Below, piece by piece: positions 8,120 to 16,907 of a DNA stretch of 40,983 nucleotides (position 1 is its first letter; every line of letters starts with the position of its first letter). Source of the stretch: CBDUBS01 sp965365445 (lineage in GTDB: Bacteria > Bacteroidota > Rhodothermia > Rhodothermales > DASSAV01); contig CBDUBS010000008.1 in the NCBI GenBank assembly GCA_965365445.1, positions 1-40,983 on the forward strand, written 5' to 3'. Under the pieces are notes generated by a model. It was not told the origin of the DNA. It saw only the letters and a program-made list of their open reading frames with translations, and made no database searches. Made by a program: the position numbers and the translations under genes.

Positions 8120-9273
8120 TCCGACGGTTCGGCATGTCCTTCATGGGCGGCCCTGACTCTCAACAGCGATTCGTAGCGGTGGACGAACGGCCCGACGAGC
8201 TTATCCCAGTCGAACACTGCAACGGCATGGTGGGTGTTGGAGGCGAGGCGGCGGCGCAGCGACGGTTCCGTTGCCAGGCGGTTCAGGGCGCGCACCAGAT
8301 CGGGGCGGTTGCCTGCATCGACAACCAGACCTACACCGAACGCATCCACGACACGCCGGATTTCGGGGAGGTCGGATGCCAGCACCGGGAGCCCTGCCGC
8401 CAGGTATTCGAACAGCTTGTTCGGCAGTGCGTACCGGTGGTTCAGGCAGGTGTCCTCCAGCAGCGTGATGCCGGCATCGGCGGAGGCGGTAACGCCGGGG
8501 AGGTCATCCGGCAGGACGGCCTCCAGAAAACGCACCCGTTCAGCCAGGCCCTCCCTGTCGGTTTGCCGGCGGAGGGCCGGCGCAAGCGGACCCCCTCCCA
8601 GGAATACCAGGACCGCCCCCTCCACGTCTCGCATGGCATCGATCAGCCGCTCGCAGCCCCTATAGCGCTGCATCTGCCCCTGGTGCAGCAGGATGGTCGT
8701 TTGCCGGGGCAGGCCCAGGGCGACACGCAAATAGCCGTTGGAGGGCGCTTGCTTCAGGGCCGGAACGTTGAACGATACGAACGGAGGAGGGATGGAATAG
8801 GCCCTGACCATCGCACGGGCGATGCTGTCGCTCACAGTAAGGACGAGGTCGGCCCGTGGTGCGTACCGCTGCTCCACACCGCGCCAGAACCAGGATACCC
8901 AGGGCCGCCCAACCGTCGCGGCCACGTGCGGGTACAATTCGCGCGCATCGTATACCAAACGGCCGCCGTGGCGTTCAGCCGCTTTATGCATGGCCGGCAG
9001 AGTGAACAAATCGCCGGCATGGTATACCCGGGCCGGTGTGGACAGGGCGGCCGACAGCATCTGACGGTGCACCGAGGCAAAAAACAGCGGCCCGCGCCCG
9101 CTTGGCCGGGGAAGCGGCCGCCACCGGAGGCCGCCCGCGTCGCTCCCCGGCTCTCCGTAGGTAAGTACGTCGATGGTCCAGCCGCGCGCCGCCAGGGTCC
9201 GCAGCTGACGCAGGGCGCGTGAGTTGCGCCGTACATCACCCAGAAGTCCGAATACGATATCAGGGCGTCGCAT
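8107..9273 (-). CDS. GT4-family glycosyltransferase
   Basis: This is a GT-B-fold retaining glycosyltransferase of unknown acceptor. The N-terminal acceptor domain has RRNSRALRQLRTLAARGW, and AGDLFTLPAMHKAAERHGG. The C-terminal donor domain has LLHQGQMQRYRGCERLIDAM, FLGGGPL, and NKLFEYLAAGLPVLASDLPE, which carries the typical nucleotide-sugar-binding glutamate. The product from the ATG at 9273 is 388 residues. The open frame continues upstream to 9354, but that arginine-rich part is not conserved, and a GAGGA precedes the chosen ATG by about 12 bases. It ends inside the last codons of prmC on the other strand, a tail-to-tail overlap. A role in lipid-linked or exopolysaccharide synthesis is inferred only from the family. 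Confidence 0.82.
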   Translation of the reverse strand: MRRPDIVFGLLGDVRRNSRALRQLRTLAARGWTIDVLTYGEPGSDAGGLRWRPLPRPSGRGPLFFASVHRQMLSAALSTPARVYHAGDLFTLPAMHKAAERHGGRLVYDARELYPHVAATVGRPWVSWFWRGVEQRYAPRADLVLTVSDSIARAMVRAYSIPPPFVSFNVPALKQAPSNGYLRVALGLPRQTTILLHQGQMQRYRGCERLIDAMRDVEGAVLVFLGGGPLAPALRRQTDREGLAERVRFLEAVLPDDLPGVTASADAGITLLEDTCLNHRYALPNKLFEYLAAGLPVLASDLPEIRRVVDAFGVGLVVDAGNRPDLVRALNRLATEPSLRRRLASNTHHAVAVFDWDKLVGPFVHRYESLLRVRAAHEGHAEPSDQGR

Positions 9274-9446
9274 AGGGGATGGAGTTCCTCGACCGGCCGC
9301 TGCCCGCGAAACAGGCTTCCTGCACGCAAACAGCCCTTTTCTGCGTTTCCGCAAGCGTCAGCGAATGCGGCCACTCAGAATACGGCGCTAACATCCTCGG
9401 GTTGAGGGACCAGCGATTTTTCCGGAAGAATCAACAGAAACCCACC

Positions 9447-9458
9447 CGTTCCGGAACG
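9447..9458. repeat. 12-base perfect palindrome in a divergent promoter region
   Basis: CGTTCCGGAACG lies between the divergent GT4 and acyltransferase genes. Another small hairpin, CGATCT-TCGG-AGATCG (9472-9487), follows it in the acyltransferase leader. An operator is possible, but no cognate regulator is encoded nearby. Confidence 0.3.
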
Positions 9459-9531
9459 ACCTTCGAGTAAGCGATCTTCGGAGATCGGAGGTTGACGGCG
9501 AGGGTTTCTTTACAGTCCGGCGGTTTTGTAT

Positions 9532-10308
9532 ATGCGTCGTTTCTACAGGCTCCTGCTTCTTCTGGTTGCCCTGGTCGGGCATACTCTGTACACGTCCCTG
9601 CGCGCTCGCAGGCTTCCCGAGGAGCTACGCCCCGCTTACCGGGCCAGGAGGCAACAAATCGGGTGCCGCCGGCTCTGTAACATCCTTCATGTCACGGTCG
9701 AGCGCGAAGGGGAGATACCCCATGCGCAAGGAATGCTCACCGTGTGTAACCATATCGGGGTGCTCGATACCCTGGTGCTGGCATCGCAGTGCCGGGTGGC
9801 ATTCGTGGGAAAGGCGGAGATTGGAAAATGGCCGCTTCTGGGATGGGTAACACAGACGATGGGCATCATCCTTGTTGAACGAACGAGAGCGTATGGAGCC
9901 GCCCGCTTCGTTGAAACCCTTCAGGAACGGTTGCAAAAAGGAGTCAACGTGCTGGCATTTCCGGAGGGCACCACCAGCCGCGGGGAGTCGGTATTGCCGT
10001 TCAAGACGGGGGCATTCGGTTCGGTGGCCGGCAGGCCGGGTGCGTTCGTTCTTCCGCTGTTACTGGAGCCGGCTAGCGTTGACGGCCTGCCTGCCGTGGG
10101 AGAGCGAAGGCTTGAGGTGATCTGGGCCGATGCAGGGCAAACGTTCGTGGAGGCGGCATGGCGCGTACTGGGCCTTCGGGAAGTCACCATGCGCCTCCGT
10201 GTGGGTCGGCCGATACCGGCCGCTCCGTACGACCGTAAGGAACTCGCCCGTCTGGCCTGGAACGCCGTTTGCGAGCTGCACGCCGAAGGCTGCTCCTCGG
10301 CGGCATGA
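9532..10308 (+). CDS. plsC: 1-acyl-sn-glycerol-3-phosphate acyltransferase family protein
   Basis: This membrane-bound acyltransferase probably makes phosphatidic acid from lysophosphatidic acid in phospholipid synthesis. The HX4D catalytic motif is NHIGVLD (His74, Asp79). The glycerol-phosphate-binding motif FPEGTTSRGESVLPFKTGAF spans about 143-162. One hydrophobic segment (RLLLLLVALVGHTLYTSL) near the N-terminus anchors it to the membrane. The length of 258 residues is normal for the family. A TTG two codons earlier is possible, but the ATG at 9532 is preferred. It stands alone between divergent and downstream genes. An acyltransferase for a different lipid, such as an ornithine lipid, cannot be excluded. 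Confidence 0.82.
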   Translation: MRRFYRLLLLLVALVGHTLYTSLRARRLPEELRPAYRARRQQIGCRRLCNILHVTVEREGEIPHAQGMLTVCNHIGVLDTLVLASQCRVAFVGKAEIGKWPLLGWVTQTMGIILVERTRAYGAARFVETLQERLQKGVNVLAFPEGTTSRGESVLPFKTGAFGSVAGRPGAFVLPLLLEPASVDGLPAVGERRLEVIWADAGQTFVEAAWRVLGLREVTMRLRVGRPIPAAPYDRKELARLAWNAVCELHAEGCSSAA

Positions 10309-10377
10309 AGTTCGGAGGAACCGGTCGATATCGGCATCCTTTTCAGCTAAATCACGTAGAATAAAAGAATAGTTTTT

Positions 10378-10423
10378 GCCCGGATCGGGCCTCTCGTATC
10401 GAAACAATCGGACCGATCCCGGG
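10378..10423 (+). repeat. Imperfect inverted repeat in the htrA leader
   Basis: Arms at 10379-10391 (CCCGGATCGGGCC) and 10410-10423 (GGACCGATCCCGGG) pair over about 12 bases with one bulge and one mismatch around an 18-base loop. It lies between plsC and htrA. There is no T-run after it, so it may be either a weak plsC terminator or a leader structure or operator of htrA. Confidence 0.3.
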
Positions 10424-10469
10424 TGCGTTGTATGTATCTTCCCTAACTTTTCGTTGAGTCGGCGTTTCC

Positions 10470-12095
10470 ATGCAGGGGCTGCGCATCACACGAGGCTTCC
10501 TCGTCCTGGCGGGTATCGGATTGCTGCTGGTCGGATTGACGGGCGGCATCTTCTTTATGCTGCTCGTCGAACCGCATCCGTCCGCCCCGGCCCCCTCCAC
10601 CGGATGGGTGTCCGAGCGGATCGCCCTGGGGCGGCGCAGTGATATGCGGCAGGTGGGCGTGCTGGATTCCAGCCTGTCGCCGGCTATGGCCGAAGCCGTG
10701 ACACTCAACACCCTGTTTCGCGAGGTATCCAGGGTGGTTACACCCGCCGTGGTGTTCATCCAGGTGGAAACGATCGCTTCCGGCAATGCGGAATGGTACC
10801 ACGACTTCGACGGCGACCTGCGCGACCGCCTCTACCGCGACCCGCTCCCTCGCCAGAGCGTCGGCAGCGGTGTCATCATCAGCGAGGAAGGATACATCAT
10901 TACCAATAACCACGTAGTGGATAATGCCTCCACTATTCAGGTTACGCTCACCGATAAGCGGCAATACCCGGCCCGTGTGGTAGGCATCGATCCCTCTACG
11001 GATCTGGCCGTCATCAAAATCGAGAACACCGGCGATCTGCCGGTCATCGAATTCGGAGACTCGGACGCCGTTATGGTTGGCGACTGGGTACTCGCTATCG
11101 GAAATCCCTTCCGGCTTACTTCTACCGTAACGGCAGGTATCGTGAGCGCGCTCGGGCGGCAGGTCAACATCATCGAGGATCATTTCGGCATCGAGGACTT
11201 CATTCAGACCGACGCGGCCATTAACCCCGGCAACTCGGGCGGGGCGCTCGTCAACCTCCGGGGGCAGCTCATCGGCATCAGCACGGCCATTGCCACCGAG
11301 GGCGGGTCATACGAAGGGTACGGCTTTGCCGTCCCGGTGAACCTCATGGACCGGGTCGCTCGAGACCTGATTGCCTACGGCGAAGTGAAACGCGGCTTCC
11401 TGGGGGTCACCATTCAGGAAATCGGCTCCGCCGAAGCGCGTCGGCTGGGCCTCTCGCGGGTCAACGGCGTATACCTGGACGAAGTGCAGCAGGGGGGCGC
11501 CGCGGACCGGGCCGGACTCAAAAAGGGCGACGTGTTGCTGGCCATCGGGGGGCTGCGCGTGGATGCGCCCAACGAGTTGCAACGTACCGTCGCCCGGTAC
11601 CGTCCGGGCGACAGGCTCGCCGTGGAGGTGTGGCGCCGGGGCGTCCGCCGCCACTACGAGGTGGAATTGCTCGGCAGCGACGACCCTTCCTACCAGAACT
11701 GGTTCTCGGAACTGAGGCAGGGGGCTCGGCCGCCCACTGTGCCGGATCTGGGCGGCGACCCCGCTCCGCCCCCCCGTGAAGATGCTCCGCGCAACTATCA
11801 GCTTCCCCGCTGGGGGCTCGCCCTGCAAGACGTTACCGACCGGGAGCGCGACGCGTTCGAGGTGGTTGAGGGAGCGTATATCGCCTATACCACCCGGGGC
11901 GGGGTCGGAGCCGAAGCCGGCCTGCCCCGCGATGCCGTCATCATTGCCGTAGGCGACCATCGGGTCGGTTCGGTGCAGGACGTCATCCGGGCCCTCGACC
12001 GCCAGGCCGCCGAAGACGAATCCGTCGTGCTGCGCGTCAAGCGCCGCGACGGCATCACGGCCTTCTACGAACTCGACGTTCCCGGCGCGGGCTGA
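10470..12095 (+). CDS. htrA: HtrA/DegP-type serine protease, membrane-anchored, two PDZ domains
   Basis: This is an envelope quality-control protease of family S1C that degrades misfolded periplasmic proteins. A single N-terminal transmembrane anchor (about residues 10-33) precedes a low-complexity linker. The trypsin-like domain has the full triad: His148 in TNNHVVD, Asp178 in DPSTDLAVIK and Ser256 in GNSGGAL. PDZ1 covers about residues 305-400 (RGFLGVTIQEI, GGAADRAGLKKGDVLLAI). A proline-rich linker and a second, more divergent PDZ (about 440-535) follow. The 541-residue length is slightly above the usual 450-500 because of the anchor and linker. The gene is monocistronic, ended by a strong hairpin terminator. 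The leader inverted repeat could be regulatory. Confidence 0.92.
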   Translation: MQGLRITRGFLVLAGIGLLLVGLTGGIFFMLLVEPHPSAPAPSTGWVSERIALGRRSDMRQVGVLDSSLSPAMAEAVTLNTLFREVSRVVTPAVVFIQVETIASGNAEWYHDFDGDLRDRLYRDPLPRQSVGSGVIISEEGYIITNNHVVDNASTIQVTLTDKRQYPARVVGIDPSTDLAVIKIENTGDLPVIEFGDSDAVMVGDWVLAIGNPFRLTSTVTAGIVSALGRQVNIIEDHFGIEDFIQTDAAINPGNSGGALVNLRGQLIGISTAIATEGGSYEGYGFAVPVNLMDRVARDLIAYGEVKRGFLGVTIQEIGSAEARRLGLSRVNGVYLDEVQQGGAADRAGLKKGDVLLAIGGLRVDAPNELQRTVARYRPGDRLAVEVWRRGVRRHYEVELLGSDDPSYQNWFSELRQGARPPTVPDLGGDPAPPPREDAPRNYQLPRWGLALQDVTDRERDAFEVVEGAYIAYTTRGGVGAEAGLPRDAVIIAVGDHRVGSVQDVIRALDRQAAEDESVVLRVKRRDGITAFYELDVPGAG

Positions 12096-12134
12096 CGTTG
12101 TTCCGGTAGTATCGGGATTCGTACATTACGCCAT

Positions 12135-12167
12135 AAGCCAGGTAGGGGCCGCCTGCCTGGCTTTTTT
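12135..12167 (+). terminator. Intrinsic terminator after htrA
   Basis: A ten-pair stem, GCCAGGTAGG with CCTGCCTGGC (one G-U pair), spans 12137-12161 with a five-base loop. It is followed by six T residues (12162-12167). The preceding AA can also pair with the T-run. This is a classical rho-independent terminator 40 bases after the htrA stop. Confidence 0.92.
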
Positions 12168-12254
12168 CATCCCGTTTCGACGGGTGCGAACCCCCGACAA
12201 CCGGTTGCGGCTCCCGGCTTCGACCCGCCGAAACCGGCAAACCGTTACTTCTCC

Positions 12255-13463
12255 ATGATCCGTTATCTCACCGCAGGCGAATCTCACGGCGAAGCACTCG
12301 TTGGCATCGTTGAGGGCCTTCCTGCCGGAATCCCTGTACCTTCCGACGCGATCGACGAACACCTGCAACGCCGCTGGCAGGGGTACGGGCGGGGCGGGCG
12401 AGCCAAGTTCGAGACGGACCATGTACACATCTTCTCGGGCGTCCGGTTCTCCCGGACGCTCGGCAGCCCGGTTGCCCTCTTCATCGAAAACGCCGCCTAC
12501 CATAAGGATCGCTCGGGCTGGCCCGACGTCATGGCGGTGCACGGCTCCGGCGAAGGCGTTGATCCTGTCACCCTCCCACGCCCCGGCCACGCGGATCTGG
12601 CCGGCGTACAGAAATACGGCTTCTCGGATATCCGACCCGTCATCGACCGCTCCAGCGCTCGCGAAACCGCCATGCGGGTGGCCTGCTGTACGCTTGCCCG
12701 GCTGATGCTGAAAGCCCTCGGCATCCAGATCGGCAGCCACGTCATCCGAATCGGCGACGTCGGCTACAACGCCCCCTCCGATTGGCAAGATCAGGTAGAG
12801 CGGCTCATCGCTCCCGGTGCGGAGGCCCTGTACCGCGAAGCCGACCGGAGCGAAGTCCGGATGCTCTCGCCCGACCTGACCGCCCGGAGTATCGACGCCA
12901 TTAAAAAAGCCAAAGAGGAAGGCGAGTCACTGGGAGGCGTCTACGAGGTCGTAGCCACCGGCGTGCCTGTCGGGCTGGGCTCCTACGTACACTGGGATCG
13001 GAAGCTCGACGGCCGGTTGGCACAGGCTATTCTTTCCATACAGGCGCAGAAAGCCGTCGAAATTGGGGACGGGTTCCGCAACGCCGCTCTGCCGGGCTCG
13101 GCCGTACACGACCCTATCCTGATCGACGCCGGCCGCTATCCCCGGCGCAGCAATCATGCCGGGGGCGTCGAGGGCGGCATGTCCAATGGTATGCCCATCG
13201 TCGTGCGGGGGTACATGAAGCCCATCCCTACCACGGTGAAACGGCTGGACTCGGTGGATATGGCCACCGGCGAAGCCGGGCCTACCCGTTACGAGCGAAG
13301 CGACGTAACCAGCGTGCCGGCTGCTTCGACGGTGGCGGAGGCCGTAGTTGCCTGGACCATCGCCGACGCGTTCCTCGAAAAATTCGGCGGGGACTCGCTG
13401 GAAGAAATCGTCCGGCGTTATGCGATGGAAACCGGGTTTTCACCTGCCGAGGATCCCCTCTGA
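12255..13463 (+). CDS. aroC: Chorismate synthase
   Basis: It catalyses the last shikimate-pathway step, converting 5-enolpyruvylshikimate-3-phosphate to chorismate with reduced FMN. The three family signatures are present: GESHGEALVGIVEGLPAG near the N-terminus, the central RRSNHAGGVEGGMSNG, and RSDVTSVPAASTVAEAVVA near the C-terminus. The 402-residue length is at the upper end for bacterial AroC (about 350-400), as in AroC of Actinobacteria and Bacillus. The start at 12255 places MIRYLTAGESHG at the N-terminus as in orthologues. No other aro gene is nearby, and the gene appears to be transcribed alone after the htrA terminator. Confidence 0.96.
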   Translation: MIRYLTAGESHGEALVGIVEGLPAGIPVPSDAIDEHLQRRWQGYGRGGRAKFETDHVHIFSGVRFSRTLGSPVALFIENAAYHKDRSGWPDVMAVHGSGEGVDPVTLPRPGHADLAGVQKYGFSDIRPVIDRSSARETAMRVACCTLARLMLKALGIQIGSHVIRIGDVGYNAPSDWQDQVERLIAPGAEALYREADRSEVRMLSPDLTARSIDAIKKAKEEGESLGGVYEVVATGVPVGLGSYVHWDRKLDGRLAQAILSIQAQKAVEIGDGFRNAALPGSAVHDPILIDAGRYPRRSNHAGGVEGGMSNGMPIVVRGYMKPIPTTVKRLDSVDMATGEAGPTRYERSDVTSVPAASTVAEAVVAWTIADAFLEKFGGDSLEEIVRRYAMETGFSPAEDPL

Positions 13464-13531
13464 AAGCAAGCGGGTTCCAGCGTAAAATGCGTATTATATT
13501 GCCGTAGAAGGTTCGCCGGAAGTACGCTTCC

Positions 13532-15946
13532 ATGAAGCATCCTTTGTTATCCCGCACGATGTCCGAACCGATTACAGGCCTGAAACCCCCGAGCGACCAG
13601 CCTTTCCAGGAGGATAGCTCCGGATACGCCGCCGCCGGCCTGTTCCGTCGCATCCTGGATGCCTCCCCGGATGCCGTCATCATCTCCGATGAAACGGGTC
13701 GGGTAGTGTGGGTGAATGAGCGGGTACAGACGCTGTTCGGTTATGAACCCGCCGAGATCCTCGGGCAAAACATCGACCTGCTTGTGCCGGAAGGCTATCG
13801 GCACGATCACCGTGGCCACCGCCGGGAGTATTTATCCCATGCATACGCCCGCCCAATGGGCGCCGGACCTTCGCTGCGCGCACGGCGGAAGGACGGGGTT
13901 CTGGTACCCGTAGAAATCAGCCTCAGCCCCATCCAGACGGAAAGCGGCCTGCTGATCTCGAGCACCATCCGGGACGTAACGGTGCAGCACGGGCAGGAAG
14001 AAGCGCTCCGCGCCGGCGAGCGCCGTTTCAGAGCCATCTTCGATTCGATGTTCCAGTTCATCGGTCTGATGAAGCCCGACGGCACCCTGATCGAGGCCAA
14101 CCAGGCAGCCCTACAGTTCGCGAACCTCAAGGGTGAGGATGTCATCGGAAAACCGTTCTGGGAGTGCCACTGGTGGTCGCTCACGCCGGAAACGGCCGCG
14201 ACCCTGCGACAGGCGGTCGAGCAGGCCGCCGCCGGGACGTTCGTGCGATACGTGGTCGATGTGCGGGGAGCCGGAGACGCTATAGCAACCATCGACTTCT
14301 CGCTCAAGCCTATCTTCAATGACCAGGGCGAAGTGGAACTGCTCATCCCGGAAGGCCGGAACATAACCGAACAGGTAAACGCCCAAAAGGCGCAGCACGA
14401 GAGCGAGCAGCTATTCCGTAGCGCATTCAGTTACGCGGCGATCGCCAAGGCCATCGTCTCCTGGGACGGCCGGATAATCGAAGTCAACCGATCGCTTGCG
14501 GATTTGCTTTGCAGCACCGAGGACCGTCTGCTGCGACGGAGCATCTACGACATTACTCCGGAGGAAGACGTCCGCCGCGAAGCCGTACAGATGCAGCGCC
14601 TCCATACGGGAGAAATCGAGTCCTACCGTGCGGAAGGCCGTTTTCTTCGTTCGGATGAACGCCTGGTATGGGTTCTGAAGAACTGGTCCGTCGTTCGGGC
14701 CGCTGATGGCGGCATTCGTTACCTCATCCTTCAGGCTCAGGACGTTTCCGAACAGAAACGGGCCGAACACGCGCTGCGGCATCGGGAACAACAGCTATCC
14801 AGGGCGCAGGAAATCGCCAACCTCGGCAGTTGGGAGTGGCGCCCCGACTCGAATGACGTGTACTGGTCCGATCAGCTATATCGGATTTACGGCCTTCATC
14901 CCGGAGAAGCGGTCACGTTCGACCGCTACATGGGCATGGTGCATCCCGAGGACCGTGCGCGGGTGAAGGCCGCCATCGAGGCGGTGCTCCACAGCCGCCA
15001 ACCGTTCTCATTCTACGAGCGCATCATTCGGACGGATGGGCAGGAACGTATGCTCTACACCCGGGGCGAAGTCGCCACGGGCGAGGACGGTGCGTACTTC
15101 CTCACGGGTGTCTGCCACGACCTGACCGAAGTTCGCAAGGCCGAACGGGAACTGGTTCGCGCCAACCTCACCTTGCGGCAGCGCAACCGGGAGCTACAGG
15201 ATTTTGCATACGTCGCCTCCCACGACCTTCAGGAACCGCTGCGCAAGCTCCGTGCATTTGCCGACCTGCTGGGCTCGGAGTACCGAGAGGTGCTCGACGA
15301 TACCGGACTGGACTACCTGGACCGGCTGCAATCCGCAGCGGCGCGCATCTCGGCCCTCATCAGCGACCTGCTCGCCTTTTCGCGTATCATGACGCATGGC
15401 AAGGCGTTTGAACGTGTAGACCTGAACGAAGTAATGAAGCGTGTTCTGGCCGAACTGAATCCGCTCGTCATGCAAGCCCGAGCCGACATCCGGATAGCTC
15501 CTCTCCCATCTATCGAGGCGGACGCGCTTCAGATGAAACAGCTCTTTTGCCACCTCATCGAGAATGCCGTCAAGTTCCGGAAACCGGACGAAAGCCCCCG
15601 CATTACCGTTTCCGCCGCTCGGACCGAAGTTCAGCACGCTTCAGGACAGGCTACTGAACAGGCCGTCCAGATTACGGTACAGGATAACGGCATCGGGTTC
15701 GATGAAAAGTACCTCGACCGCATCTTCACCCCGTTCCAACGGCTCCACGGCTCCGACGGCTTCGAGGGTACGGGGATGGGGCTTGCCATCAGCCGCCGCA
15801 TCGTGGAGCGACACCATGGTGCGATCCATGCAACCAGCCGGCCCGATGAAGGAAGCCGCTTCATCGTCACGCTGCCGCTTCGCCGTCCTGCCGATCAGGG
15901 CGCCGGCCCGGCTGCGCCGGACGACGCCTTACCCCTCGACGCCTAG
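13532..15946 (+). CDS. Soluble multi-PAS sensor histidine kinase
   Basis: This is an 804-residue cytoplasmic histidine kinase with no membrane segment. Domain order, approximate: PAS1 (36-150, with LFGYEPAEILGQNIDLLVP and RPMGAGPSL), PAS2 (165-280), PAS3 (295-410), PAS4 of the PAS_3 type (425-535, LGSWEWRPDSNDVYWSDQLYRIYG), a short coiled region, HisKA (about 550-620), and HATPase_c (about 665-790). The phosphoacceptor is His564 in YVASHDLQEPLRKL. The ATP-site boxes are HLIENAVKF, DNGIGFDEKY and GTGMGLAISRRIVE. The HisKA type is that of phytochrome-like kinases that work with Rcp1-like regulators, and such a regulator is encoded next. The signal is unknown; PAS domains may sense redox, light or ligands. 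An alternative ATG at 13559 exists, but GGAAG upstream favours 13532. Confidence 0.92.
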   Translation: MKHPLLSRTMSEPITGLKPPSDQPFQEDSSGYAAAGLFRRILDASPDAVIISDETGRVVWVNERVQTLFGYEPAEILGQNIDLLVPEGYRHDHRGHRREYLSHAYARPMGAGPSLRARRKDGVLVPVEISLSPIQTESGLLISSTIRDVTVQHGQEEALRAGERRFRAIFDSMFQFIGLMKPDGTLIEANQAALQFANLKGEDVIGKPFWECHWWSLTPETAATLRQAVEQAAAGTFVRYVVDVRGAGDAIATIDFSLKPIFNDQGEVELLIPEGRNITEQVNAQKAQHESEQLFRSAFSYAAIAKAIVSWDGRIIEVNRSLADLLCSTEDRLLRRSIYDITPEEDVRREAVQMQRLHTGEIESYRAEGRFLRSDERLVWVLKNWSVVRAADGGIRYLILQAQDVSEQKRAEHALRHREQQLSRAQEIANLGSWEWRPDSNDVYWSDQLYRIYGLHPGEAVTFDRYMGMVHPEDRARVKAAIEAVLHSRQPFSFYERIIRTDGQERMLYTRGEVATGEDGAYFLTGVCHDLTEVRKAERELVRANLTLRQRNRELQDFAYVASHDLQEPLRKLRAFADLLGSEYREVLDDTGLDYLDRLQSAAARISALISDLLAFSRIMTHGKAFERVDLNEVMKRVLAELNPLVMQARADIRIAPLPSIEADALQMKQLFCHLIENAVKFRKPDESPRITVSAARTEVQHASGQATEQAVQITVQDNGIGFDEKYLDRIFTPFQRLHGSDGFEGTGMGLAISRRIVERHHGAIHATSRPDEGSRFIVTLPLRRPADQGAGPAAPDDALPLDA

Positions 15947-15962
15947 CCTCATGGGGTAAGGC
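15926..15962 (+). terminator. Ten-base perfect inverted repeat across the kinase stop codon
   Basis: GCCTTACCCC (15926-15935) and GGGGTAAGGC (15953-15962) are exact reverse complements around a 17-base loop that contains the TAG stop at 15944-15946. No T-run follows. It may end or attenuate transcription before the 511-base gap, or protect the mRNA 3' end. Confidence 0.45.
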
Positions 15963-16457
15963 GAAAGTGCAATCCGGTGAACACCTCGCCGCCGTGAGGC
16001 CCCCTTTCATGCAGGCGAGCGCCCCTTGCAACGAGGCCTTGTTCGCGACGCGATCTGCTTACCCCGGTAGACGGCATGGCTTCAGGGCGCTCGAATGTTT
16101 GCCGTGCCGTCCCGGGCCATCGGAGACCGTAAACACGGGGCGGTATGAGAATATTGTTTTTGATATACAAGTAGTTACGTCAAATTGGGCAGAGTTCTTG
16201 CAACGGGCAGGGCGCCGGTGGTTCTTTGGTAAATGGGAAAGCAATACCTGGTTCACTAGCCCGGGGCGGCGCGTTCGCAAACCGGCGAAGGGGCGCCAGG
16301 CGGTTTACCGTGGGCCGGCCTTCCGGATTCATCGTAGCGAACGAAAGTACGGTGGCGTATTATTCCGACGGTCCGGAGTGGCAGGTCCCTGCGGACAGGC
16401 TTCACCCTTTCGAAGCACCGGCCTTTGCCGGACGGCATTCAACCCGTTTAACTCGAC
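15947..16457. other. 511-base non-coding gap before the response-regulator operon
   Basis: Apart from the hairpin that starts it, no gene is recognised. Open frames here have no family resemblance and one overlaps the regulator in another frame. An A/T-rich patch at about 16146-16182 (TTGTTTTTGATATACAAG within it) is a good candidate promoter for the downstream operon. If so, transcripts would carry a leader of about 270 bases. Several short GC-rich complementary segments, such as GCCGG/CCGGC near 16418-16436, could fold. I could not match it to a known riboswitch. Confidence 0.45.
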
Positions 16458-16907
16458 ATGCATACAACCGATAGCGTGGTCATCTTGCTGGCGGACGACG
16501 ATCCCGATGATCGTATGCTCACGACCCGGGCGCTGAAAAAGAACCTCCTGGCTAACGAAATCAGGTCTGTCGTAGACGGCGAGGACCTGATGGACTACCT
16601 GTTGCAGCGCGGGAAGTACGGCGAGCCCGGTGAGGCGCCCCGCCCCGGCATGATTTTGCTGGACCTCAACATGCCGAAAAAGGACGGGCGGGAAGCCCTC
16701 CAGGAGATTAAATCAAACCCGAGCCTGCGGCGTATTCCGGTGGTCGTTCTGACCACGTCGGAGGCCGAACAGGACATTTTACGCAGCTACGACCTCGGCG
16801 TGAATGCCTTCGTGACCAAGCCGGTTACGTTCGACGGGCTGGCGGGCGCCATCAAAGCCCTCGGAGAGTTCTGGTTCGAGATCGTTAAACTGCCTTCGCA
16901 GCCCTGA
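16458..16907 (+). CDS. Single-domain response regulator (Rcp1-like)
   Basis: This is a 149-residue receiver domain with no output domain. The acidic pocket DDDPDD is at residues 12-17, the phosphoacceptor Asp69 is in LLDLNMPKKDG, the switch threonines are in VVLTTSEA, and the invariant lysine is in TKPV. The extended loop KYGEPGEAPRPG before the phosphoacceptor strand is characteristic of Rcp1-type regulators paired with phytochrome-like kinases. It probably receives phosphate from the upstream four-PAS kinase and relays it or acts by protein contact. Its TGA overlaps the ATG of the hybrid kinase by one base (TGATG), indicating translational coupling. Confidence 0.92.
   Translation: MHTTDSVVILLADDDPDDRMLTTRALKKNLLANEIRSVVDGEDLMDYLLQRGKYGEPGEAPRPGMILLDLNMPKKDGREALQEIKSNPSLRRIPVVVLTTSEAEQDILRSYDLGVNAFVTKPVTFDGLAGAIKALGEFWFEIVKLPSQP

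Noticed and set aside
8134..9222. A 362-codon plus-strand open frame after prmC
   Set aside because: It lies opposite the GT4 gene, whose motifs are clear. The predicted protein has no family features.
15967..16536. A 189-codon open frame in the gap before the response regulator
   Set aside because: It runs into the regulator gene in another frame, lacks a ribosome-binding site and has no recognisable sequence.
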